DNA of 11,978 nt from Flavobacteriaceae bacterium (GTDB lineage Bacteria > Bacteroidota > Bacteroidia > Flavobacteriales > Flavobacteriaceae), in the NCBI GenBank assembly GCA_018674025.1, contig JABHBC010000134.1, positions 1-11,978 of the forward strand, read 5' to 3'. Positions 1-6,940 of the stretch are shown one piece after another (position 1 is the stretch's first letter; each line of letters opens with the position of its first letter). The position numbers were made by a program, and so were the translations under genes. Under the pieces are notes generated by a model. It was not told where the DNA came from. It did not search any database and worked only from the letters and a program-made list of their open reading frames with translations.

Positions 1-321
1 ATACATGGAACTTGTATTACCAATATCTCCTCTTTTAGCATCAGCAATTGTAAATATCTCTGGGTAATAGGAGTTTATGTAATTAATTGTTTTTTCAAGA
101 GCTTTCCAGCCATTTAAACCCAAAGATTCATAAAATGCTATATTTGGTTTGTAAGCAACGCAATAAGAATTGGTTGCATCAATAATTTTTTTGTTAAATT
201 CAAAAATAGGATCATCTGTATCTAATAAAAATTTAGGTATTTTATTTATATCAGTATCAAGACCAATACATAAAAAAGATTTTTTTCTTTTTATTTGACT
301 TATTAAATCCTCTTTTTTCAT
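1..321 (-). CDS. pyrF: Orotidine 5'-phosphate decarboxylase, N-terminal 107 residues (3' end beyond window edge)
   Basis: Decarboxylates orotidine monophosphate to UMP, the last step of de novo pyrimidine synthesis, in the cytoplasm. The visible part begins MKKEDLISQIKRKK and shows the OMP decarboxylase features: an early strand with CIGLDTD (about residues 18-24), the substrate-binding lysine region AYKPN (56-60) and the catalytic DAKRGDIGNT block (94-103), with K96 as the expected catalytic lysine. The DAKRGD form with the long N-terminal helix fits the longer (about 270-residue) PyrF subgroup, so more than half of the gene lies off the left edge. The ATG (319-321) directly abuts the prfA stop codon (TAG at 322-324) with no gap, so the two are almost certainly co-transcribed and perhaps translationally coupled. 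Identification is by motif; the C-terminal part cannot be checked here. Confidence 0.93.
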   Translation of the reverse strand, partial: MKKEDLISQIKRKKSFLCIGLDTDINKIPKFLLDTDDPIFEFNKKIIDATNSYCVAYKPNIAFYESLGLNGWKALEKTINYINSYYPEIFTIADAKRGDIGNTSSMY

Positions 322-1398
322 CTAAATATTTTCATTACTAGCTTTTAATATTTCCGTATTCTCAGCTAACATTAATTCGTCAACAATTTTTTGAATATCT
401 CCATTAATTATGTTGGAAAGATCATATAAAGTTAAACCAATTCTGTGGTCGGTAACTCTTCCTTGCGCATAGTTGTATGTTCTAATTTTAGCACTTCTGT
501 CACCAGTTGAAACCATACTTTTTCGCTTTTCAGAATCTGCTGCTTGCTTTTTTGCTAATTCAATTTCATACAATCTAGATCTTAGAACCTTTAAAGCTTT
601 TTCTAAATTCTTGTGAGATGATTTTTGATCCTGACAACTTACTATCATTCCAGTAGGTTCATGGTGTAGCTTTATAGCTGAATAAGTTGTATTGACAGAC
701 TGACCTCCGGGTCCTGTTGAGGTTGTTCTTTCAATTCTAACGTCTTGCATATTTAATTCAACATCAAACTCTTCAGCTTCTGGCAAAACAATAACTGAAG
801 CAGCGCTTGTATGTACTCTTCCTTGAGTTTCCGTTTGAGGGACTCGTTGAACTCTATGAACACCAGCTTCAAACTTTAATGTTCCATATACTTCAGCTCC
901 AGAAACCTCAAATATAATTTCTTTGTAACCTCCAGATGTACCTTCGTTATAATCAACTAAATTAATTGTCCAGCCCTTGCCTTCGCAATACTTTGTGTAC
1001 ATTCTATAAAGATCTCCTGCAAAAATACTCGCTTCATCACCTCCAGCCCCAGCTCTTAATTCAACAACAACATTTTTAGAATCATCTGGATCTTTTGGAA
1101 TTAACAACACCTTGATTTCTTCTTCAATTTTAGGTATTTCTTTTTTAGCTTCATCTAATTGAAGCTTAGCCATTTCAATCATTTCTGGATCTTTTTCAGT
1201 AGATATTATTTCTTCTGCTTCTGAAATATTATCTAAAAGAGACTTATAAACTTCTCCAATATCAACAATGGTCTTTATGTCTTTATATTCTTTAGTTAAT
1301 TGAACATATTTTTTTTGATCAGAAATAATATCAGGTTGAATTATAAGGTCATTCAACTCATCAAATCTCTGATTTACTATATTTATTTTTTGTAACAT
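322..1398 (-). CDS. prfA: Peptide chain release factor 1 (RF1)
   Basis: Recognises UAA and UAG stop codons on the ribosome and triggers peptidyl-tRNA hydrolysis. The 358-residue length is normal for full-length RF1. The order is: N-terminal helical/coiled-coil domain (1-105), the RAGAGGDEA start of the PCRF region (115-123), the codon-recognition tripeptide PQT (187-189, in HRVQRVPQTETQGR) in the place of the RF1 P-x-T motif, the catalytic GGQ (231-233, in TGPGGQSVNTTYSA), and the basic C-terminal region with RSAKIRTYNY and VTDHRIGLT. The P-x-T motif rather than SPF separates it from RF2. The GGQ followed by SVNTT is, from memory, the usual Bacteroidota form. AAAGG lies directly against the ATG. 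The gene sits 62 nt after purM and abuts pyrF, consistent with one purM-prfA-pyrF transcript. Confidence 0.97.
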   Translation of the reverse strand: MLQKINIVNQRFDELNDLIIQPDIISDQKKYVQLTKEYKDIKTIVDIGEVYKSLLDNISEAEEIISTEKDPEMIEMAKLQLDEAKKEIPKIEEEIKVLLIPKDPDDSKNVVVELRAGAGGDEASIFAGDLYRMYTKYCEGKGWTINLVDYNEGTSGGYKEIIFEVSGAEVYGTLKFEAGVHRVQRVPQTETQGRVHTSAASVIVLPEAEEFDVELNMQDVRIERTTSTGPGGQSVNTTYSAIKLHHEPTGMIVSCQDQKSSHKNLEKALKVLRSRLYEIELAKKQAADSEKRKSMVSTGDRSAKIRTYNYAQGRVTDHRIGLTLYDLSNIINGDIQKIVDELMLAENTEILKASNENI

Positions 1399-1460
1399 CC
1401 TTTAATTTGAAATGTAAAAATACAACAATTAATAATTTTATTAAATGATAAAACTAGTCC

Positions 1461-2648
1461 TTATTTATATAAAAATTCTCCATATTTTGAAGTAATGGTT
1501 AATTTTTTTTCTGATGATTTTTCTACTCTACCAATTATTTTCGCTTCAATATTGAAGCTGTTAGAAATAGCTATAATTTTATCTGCAACTGTTGGGTGAA
1601 CATATAATTCCATTCTGTGACCGCAGTTAAAAACTTTATACATTTCATGCCATGAAGTATTAGATTGCTTTTGTATGAGCTCAAATAAAACTGGAATTTC
1701 AAACATATTATTTTTAATTACATGTAAGTTATCGTTTAAAAAATGAAGTATTTTTGTTTGGGCTCCTCCACTACAATGAACCATTCCTTTAATGCTGGAT
1801 TTATCAACTTTTGAAAGAATTTCTTTAATCACAGGAGCATATGTTCTTGTAGGTGATAAAACTAATTTTCCAGCATCCAAAGGAGAGCCTTCAATTTTTT
1901 GATTTAGTTTGATTTTTCCTGAATAAATTAATTCACTTGGAATAGATTCATCAAAACTCTCTGGATATTTTTTAGCTAAATATTTATCAAACACATCGTG
2001 TCTAGCTGAAGTTAATCCATTACTTCCCATTCCACCATTGTACTCATTTTCATATGTCGATTGACCAGAAGACGAAAGACCTATGATTACATTTCCATCA
2101 TCAATATTAGAATTATCAATAATATCTGATCTTTTTATTCTCGCAGTTACAGTAGAATCGACTATTATTGTTCTAACTAAATCGCCAACATCAGCAGTTT
2201 CTCCACCTGTAGAATATATACCTATACCATACTGTTTTAAGTCTTTAATTATTTCCTCGGTACCATTAATTATAGTAGAGATTACTTCGCCAGGAATTAA
2301 GTTCTTATTTCTACCAATTGTTGAAGAAAGCATAATATTATTTGTTGCACCAACACAAATTAAGTCATCAATATTCATAACCAATGCATCTTGAGCAATC
2401 CCTTTCCAAACTGATAAATCTCCTGTTTCCTTCCAATACATGTAAGCTAAGGAACTTTTAGTACCGGCTCCGTCAGCATGCATAACAATGCAATATTCAT
2501 CATCATTGGATAAATAATCTGGGACTACTTTACAAAAAGCCTTTGGAAATAATCCTTTGTCAATATTTTTAATAGCCGCGTGTACATCTTCTTTGGAAGC
2601 TGAAACACCTCGTAAATCATATCGATTATTTGATTTCTTATCAATCAT
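1461..2648 (-). CDS. purM: Phosphoribosylformylglycinamidine cyclo-ligase (AIR synthase), Bacteroidota-type long form
   Basis: Converts FGAM plus ATP to AIR, the fifth step of purine synthesis. At 395 residues it is about 50 longer than the typical (E. coli) PurM of about 345, but the PurM blocks are in order: HADGAGTKSSLA (57-68, nucleotide-binding), MNIDDLICVGA (91-101), STGGETADVGDLVRT (146-160), the SSSGQSTYENEYNGG region (192-206) with GSNGLTSARH (208-217) where other PurMs have a compact SSG-HSNG motif, LSPTRTYAP (264-272), HCSGGAQTK (291-299) and FNCGHRMELYV (340-350). I recognise this divergent form from flavobacterial genomes; a related PurM-superfamily enzyme is the only serious alternative. 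The ATG is about 15 nt downstream of a plausible transcription start (see 2668-2675). It is the first gene of the purM-prfA-pyrF cluster. Confidence 0.9.
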   Translation of the reverse strand: MIDKKSNNRYDLRGVSASKEDVHAAIKNIDKGLFPKAFCKVVPDYLSNDDEYCIVMHADGAGTKSSLAYMYWKETGDLSVWKGIAQDALVMNIDDLICVGATNNIMLSSTIGRNKNLIPGEVISTIINGTEEIIKDLKQYGIGIYSTGGETADVGDLVRTIIVDSTVTARIKRSDIIDNSNIDDGNVIIGLSSSGQSTYENEYNGGMGSNGLTSARHDVFDKYLAKKYPESFDESIPSELIYSGKIKLNQKIEGSPLDAGKLVLSPTRTYAPVIKEILSKVDKSSIKGMVHCSGGAQTKILHFLNDNLHVIKNNMFEIPVLFELIQKQSNTSWHEMYKVFNCGHRMELYVHPTVADKIIAISNSFNIEAKIIGRVEKSSEKKLTITSKYGEFLYK

Positions 2649-2667
2649 TTATTAAAGATTTATAATA

Positions 2668-2675
2668 CAAAAATA
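2668..2675 (-). promoter_or_regulatory. Putative -7 box of the purM-prfA-pyrF promoter
   Basis: On the minus strand this reads TATTTTTG, an exact match to the Bacteroidota/Flavobacterium -7 consensus TAnnTTTG. It would place the transcript start near 2662-2664 and leave a leader of about 15 nt before the purM ATG. No TTG or TTTG -33 element is visible at the expected 17-23 nt upstream, so the call rests on one element plus good position. Confidence 0.45.
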
Positions 2676-2761
2676 TTAAACTATTGTAGTTTGTAATAAT
2701 AAAAAGTAATTAATGATTAATTTAAATTATTTATTAAAAATATAAAGAGTTTATTAACAAA

Positions 2762-2794
2762 TTTGAAAAAATAGAAACAAATAAGTTAGTTTTG
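2762..2794 (+). promoter_or_regulatory. Putative glnII promoter, Bacteroidota type (TTTG-21-TAGTTTTG)
   Basis: TTTG at 2762-2765 and TAGTTTTG at 2787-2794 match the Bacteroidota -33 (TTTG/TTG) and -7 (TAnnTTTG) elements with a 21-nt spacer, inside the accepted 17-23 nt range. It is the only spot in the window where I found both elements correctly spaced ahead of a gene. The predicted start near 2798-2801 leaves a leader of about 130 nt before glnII. That start falls on an inverted repeat, TTGATA (2800-2805) and TATCAA (2813-2818), a candidate operator or leader hairpin. Confidence 0.55.
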
Positions 2795-2839
2795 CTTTCT
2801 TGATAGTGATTTTATCAATTATAATTAAAAATCTATAAT

Positions 2840-2877
2840 TATTATTCATTTAAATTTTAAATTTATTATGAATAATA
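2840..2877 (+). promoter_or_regulatory. 10-bp inverted repeat in the glnII leader
   Basis: TATTATTCAT (2840-2849) and ATGAATAATA (2868-2877) are perfect inverted repeats around an 18-nt, purely A/T loop. In RNA this is a 10-bp, A/U-dominated hairpin within the glnII 5' leader; in DNA it could be a dimeric regulator site. The right arm contains an ATG that opens a 10-codon mini-ORF. Repeats of this sort arise by chance in DNA this AT-rich, so a function is inferred only from length, perfection and position. Confidence 0.4.
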
Positions 2878-2903
2878 CACTTAAATTAATTGTTTGTTAA
2901 GTT

Positions 2904-2930
2904 ATGTTTAATTTTTTATCTAAAAAGTAA
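2904..2930 (+). other. Candidate 8-codon leader ORF overlapping the glnII start (TAATG)
   Basis: ATG at 2904 opens a reading frame encoding MFNFLSKK and stops with TAA at 2928-2930, sharing one base with the glnII ATG (2930-2932). Just upstream a second mini-ORF, MNNTLKLIVC, runs 2868-2900 and ends 3 nt before this one begins. The TAATG arrangement is typical of reinitiation or coupling between genes. No ribosome-binding evidence is visible, and short ORFs are common in AT-rich DNA, so this is a candidate only. Confidence 0.3.
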
Positions 2931-3937
2931 TGAGTAAATCAAAATTAGAGTACATATGGCTCGATGGCTACAAGCCAACACAAAATATGCGTAGTAAAAC
3001 TAAAGTTATTGAAGGCTTTAGTGGAAAATTAGTTGACTGCCCTGTATGGTCTTTCGATGGATCTTCAACAAAACAAGCTGAAGGTGGTTCTTCTGATTGC
3101 CTATTAAAACCAGTAGCGATTTATCCAGATCCAGCCAGAGATAATGGTTTTTTAGTTATGACAGAAGTTTTAAATGCTGATGGAACACCTCACGAATCCA
3201 ACGGTAGAGCTACTATTGATGATGATGATAATGATTTTTGGTTTGGTTTTGAACAAGAGTATTTCATCATGGATACTGCTACCCAGCTACCTCTTGGCTT
3301 TCCTGTAGGGGGATATCCAGGACCTCAAGGAATGTATTATTGCTCAGTAGGAGGCAGAAACACTCATGGACGTGATTTTGTAGAAGAACATGCTGATCTG
3401 TGTATAGCTGCAGGTTTAAACTTTGAAGGAATTAATCAAGAAGTTGCTAGTGGTCAATGGGAATTTCAATTATTTGCAAAAGGTGCAAAATTAGCTGGAG
3501 ATGAAATGTGGATTGCCAGGTATTTATTAGACCGTCTTACTGAAGGATATGGATGGTACATTGAATATCACCCAAAGCCAATTAAAGGTGATTGGAATGG
3601 TAGTGGTATGCATGCTAACTTTTCAAATACTTTACTTAGAACCTGTGGATCTAAAGAAACATACGAAAAAGTTTGTGAAGCCTTTAGACCTGTAGTTAAA
3701 GAACATATCGATGTTTATGGATTTGACAACGATCAAAGACTAACTGGACTTCACGAAACTGCATCAATTAATGATTTTAGTTATGGAGTTTCAGATCGTG
3801 GTGCATCTATAAGAATACCTATAATTACAGTTGAAAAAGGCTGGAAAGGATGGCTTGAAGATAGAAGGCCAGCTTCAAATGGCGATCCTTATAAAATAGC
3901 AGGTAGAATTATAAAAACAGTCAAATCTGCTGAATAA
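2930..3937 (+). CDS. glnII: Glutamine synthetase, type II (eukaryotic-like, GSII)
   Basis: Makes glutamine from glutamate, ammonia and ATP in the cytoplasm, the main entry of ammonium into metabolism. The 335 residues match the short GSII class, not GSI (about 470) or GSIII (about 700). Visible landmarks are the N-terminal beta-grasp with WSFDGSSTKQAEG (40-52), the metal-binding GFEQEYF (106-112), GPQGMYYCSVGGRN (131-144), ASGQWEFQ (173-180), NGSGMHANFS (223-232, ATP/glutamate site), TGLHETASINDFSYGVSDRG (272-291, all active-site loop), and the terminal EDRRPASNGDPY (310-321). It lacks the C-terminal domain carrying the adenylylation tyrosine of GSI, so control is expected to be transcriptional or by leader elements. 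It stands alone as a one-gene unit, divergent from purM, with its own promoter, a long leader and a strong terminator. Bacteroidota often also carry GSIII elsewhere. Confidence 0.96.
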   Translation: MSKSKLEYIWLDGYKPTQNMRSKTKVIEGFSGKLVDCPVWSFDGSSTKQAEGGSSDCLLKPVAIYPDPARDNGFLVMTEVLNADGTPHESNGRATIDDDDNDFWFGFEQEYFIMDTATQLPLGFPVGGYPGPQGMYYCSVGGRNTHGRDFVEEHADLCIAAGLNFEGINQEVASGQWEFQLFAKGAKLAGDEMWIARYLLDRLTEGYGWYIEYHPKPIKGDWNGSGMHANFSNTLLRTCGSKETYEKVCEAFRPVVKEHIDVYGFDNDQRLTGLHETASINDFSYGVSDRGASIRIPIITVEKGWKGWLEDRRPASNGDPYKIAGRIIKTVKSAE

Positions 3938-3950
3938 TTAAATCTCATTT

Positions 3951-3986
3951 TAAAAAAAACCATACAGAAATGTATGGTTTTTTTTA
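3951..3986. terminator. Strong bidirectional intrinsic terminator between glnII and the antiporter gene
   Basis: A perfect hairpin: eight A, then CCATACA (3952-3966), a GAAA loop (3967-3970), then TGTATGG and eight T (3971-3985). An extra T-A pair (3951/3986) makes the stem 16 bp. The A- and T-tracts make it work on both strands. It lies 14 nt after the glnII stop codon, and on the minus strand the antiporter stop codon (TAA, complement of 3984-3986) is inside the hairpin base, so both convergent genes end here. Confidence 0.92.
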
Positions 3987-4928
3987 TGTTATATAAGTAG
4001 TTAGAATAAATATAGAGTAAAGAACTACTAATAAAAATCCTTTAATTTTAGTTATGTTATTTTTTTTAGGAAAAATAGATAAAATCAATATTAAAGATGC
4101 AAAAACTAACATCCAAATAATATCTCTCTCTAAAATATTAGAGTCAGTAATTAAAATAGGCTTAATTATTGTAGTTAGTCCCAAAACAGAGCCAATATTG
4201 AAAATATTAGATCCAATTAAATTTCCAATTGAAATACCTTTTTCATTTTTTGCAATAGCTATGACCGATGTAGCAAGCTCAGGAATACTAGTTCCAATAG
4301 CAATTACAGAAACCGATATTACAGCTTCACTAACCCCAATTGACTTAGCTAAATCAATGGCACTTGCAACTAACCATTCTGCACCATAATAAAGAGAAAA
4401 AGATGCGAAAATTGTCCAAATTAGTATCTTAATTCCAGAGGTTTTATTTAAATTCTCGTCGATAGCATCAGCTTCAGATAAATCTTTAGCATTATATCTA
4501 ATAACAAAAAATAAAAATATAATTAGAGAAGTAAATAATATTAAGCCTTCAAAACTACTAAGAAGATTATCGTTATACAGAAAAAAGTATAACAATAAAG
4601 AAAAAAACATCATAACCGGCCAGTCTAATCTGTAAAAGGATTTCACAACTGGAATATTACCTATTATAGCTGTCAGACCTAAAACCATACCAATATTGGC
4701 AATATTTGATCCGATCACATTATTAATGGCAATCGAAGAGGAACCATTTACAGCTGCCTTAAGGCTAACTAAAAGTTCAGGTAGAGAAGTTGCAAATGCG
4801 ACTACAGTCATCCCAATTACAACTTTAGAAATATTAAATTTTAAAGAAATGGCAATAGATGCTCTAACAATAAACTCACCTCCTAGTACTAATAAAAGAA
4901 ATCCTAAAAACATCCAAAATAAAGTCAT
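3984..4928 (-). CDS. Sodium/calcium antiporter, CaCA family (YrbG-like)
   Basis: Inner-membrane exchanger expected to expel Ca2+ in exchange for Na+ or H+. The 314-residue, very hydrophobic protein shows the two inverted alpha-repeats that define the family: GMTVVAFATSLPELLVS (39-55) with GSNIANIGMVLG (73-84), and IAIGTSIPELATSV (209-222) with GSNIFNIGSVLG (239-250). E51 and E217 are the conserved ion-binding glutamates. About ten membrane segments can be drawn, with a hydrophilic loop around 146-165 separating the halves. Length is usual for bacterial YrbG-type proteins. The gene begins 8 nt after the nuclease stop codon, so it is the second gene of that transcript, and it ends inside the shared terminator. 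Ion specificity (Ca2+ versus other cations) cannot be read from sequence. Confidence 0.93.
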   Translation of the reverse strand: MTLFWMFLGFLLLVLGGEFIVRASIAISLKFNISKVVIGMTVVAFATSLPELLVSLKAAVNGSSSIAINNVIGSNIANIGMVLGLTAIIGNIPVVKSFYRLDWPVMMFFSLLLYFFLYNDNLLSSFEGLILFTSLIIFLFFVIRYNAKDLSEADAIDENLNKTSGIKILIWTIFASFSLYYGAEWLVASAIDLAKSIGVSEAVISVSVIAIGTSIPELATSVIAIAKNEKGISIGNLIGSNIFNIGSVLGLTTIIKPILITDSNILERDIIWMLVFASLILILSIFPKKNNITKIKGFLLVVLYSIFILTTYIT

Positions 4929-4936
4929 AATATCTA

Positions 4937-6874
4937 TTAATTGATAATTATCTTATGAATTGAAGACTTACCTTCTTTGTACAAACAAACCAAATATAAG
5001 CCTTTTTCCAAATTGATTTCTAACATATCCACATTTTTGAAGTTTAATAACTTCTGTCCATTTAGAGAATATACTTCAACTTTATCTAAATATGAATTAA
5101 AATATATTTCCCCATTAGTTGGATTAGGGTAAAATTCAAAAGCATCTTGACTTGTAGAAACATTTAAATTATCAAACCAAATATCTCCATAATTTTCTCC
5201 CCAAATATAATTTACTATTTCAGGAAGGTCTATAAGTGGATTTCTATTGTTTTGCCAATTATAAATCACATTATTTCTGTTTTTTTCAAAATCATCAACA
5301 GGGTCTAAATCATTCCATGATAAAATAGTTTGAAGGTCACCTAGTTGACCTACTGTGTCAGGAAACCCGTCAACTATGTCTAAGCCGTTGTATCTTAGAG
5401 ACAGAAATAAAACGCTTCTAGCCACATCTCCTTTAAAACTATTTAAATTCCCAGTTGGACCATTATAATCGCCATAATGTTTATTGCCGCGAGAACTATT
5501 TTCAGGTCCATCAGAAGCTCTTATTCCATGAGCATCTGAATTTGCATGTCTTAATGAGTCAATATTAGTTTGCCAATATTGATCAATTCCATCAGCATAT
5601 GAATCTGCAGAAATATTATTAAAACCACCTCTGGATCTTGGAAATGTGTGCTCTCTATTCCATTTTCCAACACTACTTGAAGTTGTTTGAAAGTCGATTT
5701 TAGATCTAGCCTGCTCAGTATAAACTAACCAAACTTGATTACTGTTTTCAGGGTTAACATCTGCCTCTTTCAAAATTTCCTTGACATCAGAATAGCTATG
5801 TGCTCTAACTAGATCTGTATTAGAGATTATCTCTTGTAAAGCAATTATTAAATCCTGTCCAGCTAATCCATTTAAATTTGAATAATAATTTTCAGGAAAA
5901 AGATTACTAACATTTGAATAAGTAGGATCTATTGGAGTTCCGTAGTCAGCAATGGTATAATCATTGTCATTCACTCTTATTATTTGATTATTATTTAATA
6001 AAATAAAATTCTCGTTTTCAAAATCTAAAGAAAGCATAAGATCCTCATCGCCCTCATCTATATCATCATCAACGATGTCAATTAACACAGATCCTAAATC
6101 TGCACCAGAATCTATAGTTACACTGTTAACATCTGAATAGTCTGAAGATTCAAAGTTTTGATATTCAAGACTAAATAATATGGTAATAGGTTCTTGTAAA
6201 GGGACCTCTGTTGTGAAGTTAATTTGAATCTGTTCTCCCTCAATATAAGAATCTTGATCAAAATTGAAATTTATTCCATTTAAAAAAACACCACTTCCTT
6301 CATTTACTTCTCTTGGTGTGGGTGTGTCAACAAAATATGAACCATTATTAGATCTTTGAATAGACTCAAAGTCTTTATTACCATTATCATTCTCATTTAT
6401 CTGAAGGTTTACCCCAAGTAGTTGCATTAAATTTTCATCGTCGCTGTCCGACGTATCATATACTACTGCGTCAACCAAATTAGTGGTAGTCGCAAGAGTC
6501 GAATTAGGGAAATCACTTAAAGGTGCTTGATAAATAGCTACAGCATCTGCTCCATTTTGAATAGAATTATTTGGTATTATAATCTGTGCAGATGGGGACA
6601 CATTATTATTTCCTATTAAAAATAATCCATTAAGATCTGTTTGATAACCATCTAAATCAATAGCCAAATAACTACTATCAGAGCCATTACTAGAACCATT
6701 AAACAATACAATGACATACCCATCTAAAGAAAAGTTGGGGGATTCTGATTTAATTTCAATAAACTCTAATTGATCAACTGAATCAGTATCTGAATCAATT
6801 TCATTAACAAACAATTGCGAATAACTGTTTATGTAAATAAATGAAATGAAAAATAATGTTAATGATTTATGCAA
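4937..6874 (-). CDS. Secreted endonuclease I with LTD-like and Calx-beta domains and T9SS sorting tail
   Basis: Predicted extracellular or surface-bound nonspecific nuclease. Signal peptide at 1-20 (LTLFFISFIYINSYSQ); lamin-tail-like beta domain about 21-190 (LFVNEIDSDTDSVDQLEFIEI, then LDGYVIVLFNG); Calx-beta-like domain about 200-305 (DDDIDEGDEDLMLSL); endonuclease I/NucM domain about 330-565 with the beta-beta-alpha-metal core WNREHTFPRS (405-414, H409 the likely general base), DAHGIRASDGPENSSRGN (447-464, metal-binding Asn), ILSWNDLDPVDDFE (517-530) and RNPLIDLPEIVNYIW (544-558); Por sorting domain 576-645 (FEFYPNPTNGEIYF ... LEKGLYLV). No ATG exists between an in-frame stop (6884-6886) and the signal peptide, so the start is taken as TTG at 6872-6874. 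Leads the two-gene unit with the antiporter. DNA as the substrate is the usual family activity; RNA is possible. Confidence 0.92.
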   Translation of the reverse strand: MHKSLTLFFISFIYINSYSQLFVNEIDSDTDSVDQLEFIEIKSESPNFSLDGYVIVLFNGSSNGSDSSYLAIDLDGYQTDLNGLFLIGNNNVSPSAQIIIPNNSIQNGADAVAIYQAPLSDFPNSTLATTTNLVDAVVYDTSDSDDENLMQLLGVNLQINENDNGNKDFESIQRSNNGSYFVDTPTPREVNEGSGVFLNGINFNFDQDSYIEGEQIQINFTTEVPLQEPITILFSLEYQNFESSDYSDVNSVTIDSGADLGSVLIDIVDDDIDEGDEDLMLSLDFENENFILLNNNQIIRVNDNDYTIADYGTPIDPTYSNVSNLFPENYYSNLNGLAGQDLIIALQEIISNTDLVRAHSYSDVKEILKEADVNPENSNQVWLVYTEQARSKIDFQTTSSSVGKWNREHTFPRSRGGFNNISADSYADGIDQYWQTNIDSLRHANSDAHGIRASDGPENSSRGNKHYGDYNGPTGNLNSFKGDVARSVLFLSLRYNGLDIVDGFPDTVGQLGDLQTILSWNDLDPVDDFEKNRNNVIYNWQNNRNPLIDLPEIVNYIWGENYGDIWFDNLNVSTSQDAFEFYPNPTNGEIYFNSYLDKVEVYSLNGQKLLNFKNVDMLEINLEKGLYLVCLYKEGKSSIHKIIIN

Positions 6875-6886
6875 AATATTTTTTTA

Positions 6887-6894
6887 CAAATATA
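6887..6894 (-). promoter_or_regulatory. Putative -7 box of the nuclease-antiporter promoter
   Basis: Minus-strand TATATTTG matches TAnnTTTG exactly. It ends 12 nt before the proposed TTG start, so transcription would begin about 7-9 nt ahead of the start codon, giving a nearly leaderless mRNA. A TTG lies 15 nt upstream, slightly closer than the usual 17-23 nt spacing, so the -33 match is imperfect. Confidence 0.4.
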
Positions 6895-6940
6895 CTTTTT
6901 AATTAATCTCAACTTCACTAAATTTATTTTTAAAAAATAA

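Noticed and set aside
1399..1460. Possible separate promoter for prfA in the 62-nt gap after purM
   Set aside because: Only one-mismatch -7 boxes (TATTTTTA, TAGTTTTA on the minus strand) and no correctly spaced -33 element, so no call.
2083..2394. 103-codon plus-strand frame inside purM
   Set aside because: Antisense shadow of conserved PurM codons; no independent signals.
4054..4389. 111-codon plus-strand frame (and 4696-4944) inside the antiporter gene
   Set aside because: Both are antisense shadows of the hydrophobic antiporter, whose two alpha-repeats prove the minus frame.
5334..5351. Perfect dyad AGGTCA-N6-TGACCT inside the nuclease gene
   Set aside because: Lies in coding sequence for the conserved nuclease domain, away from any start, and short enough to occur by chance.
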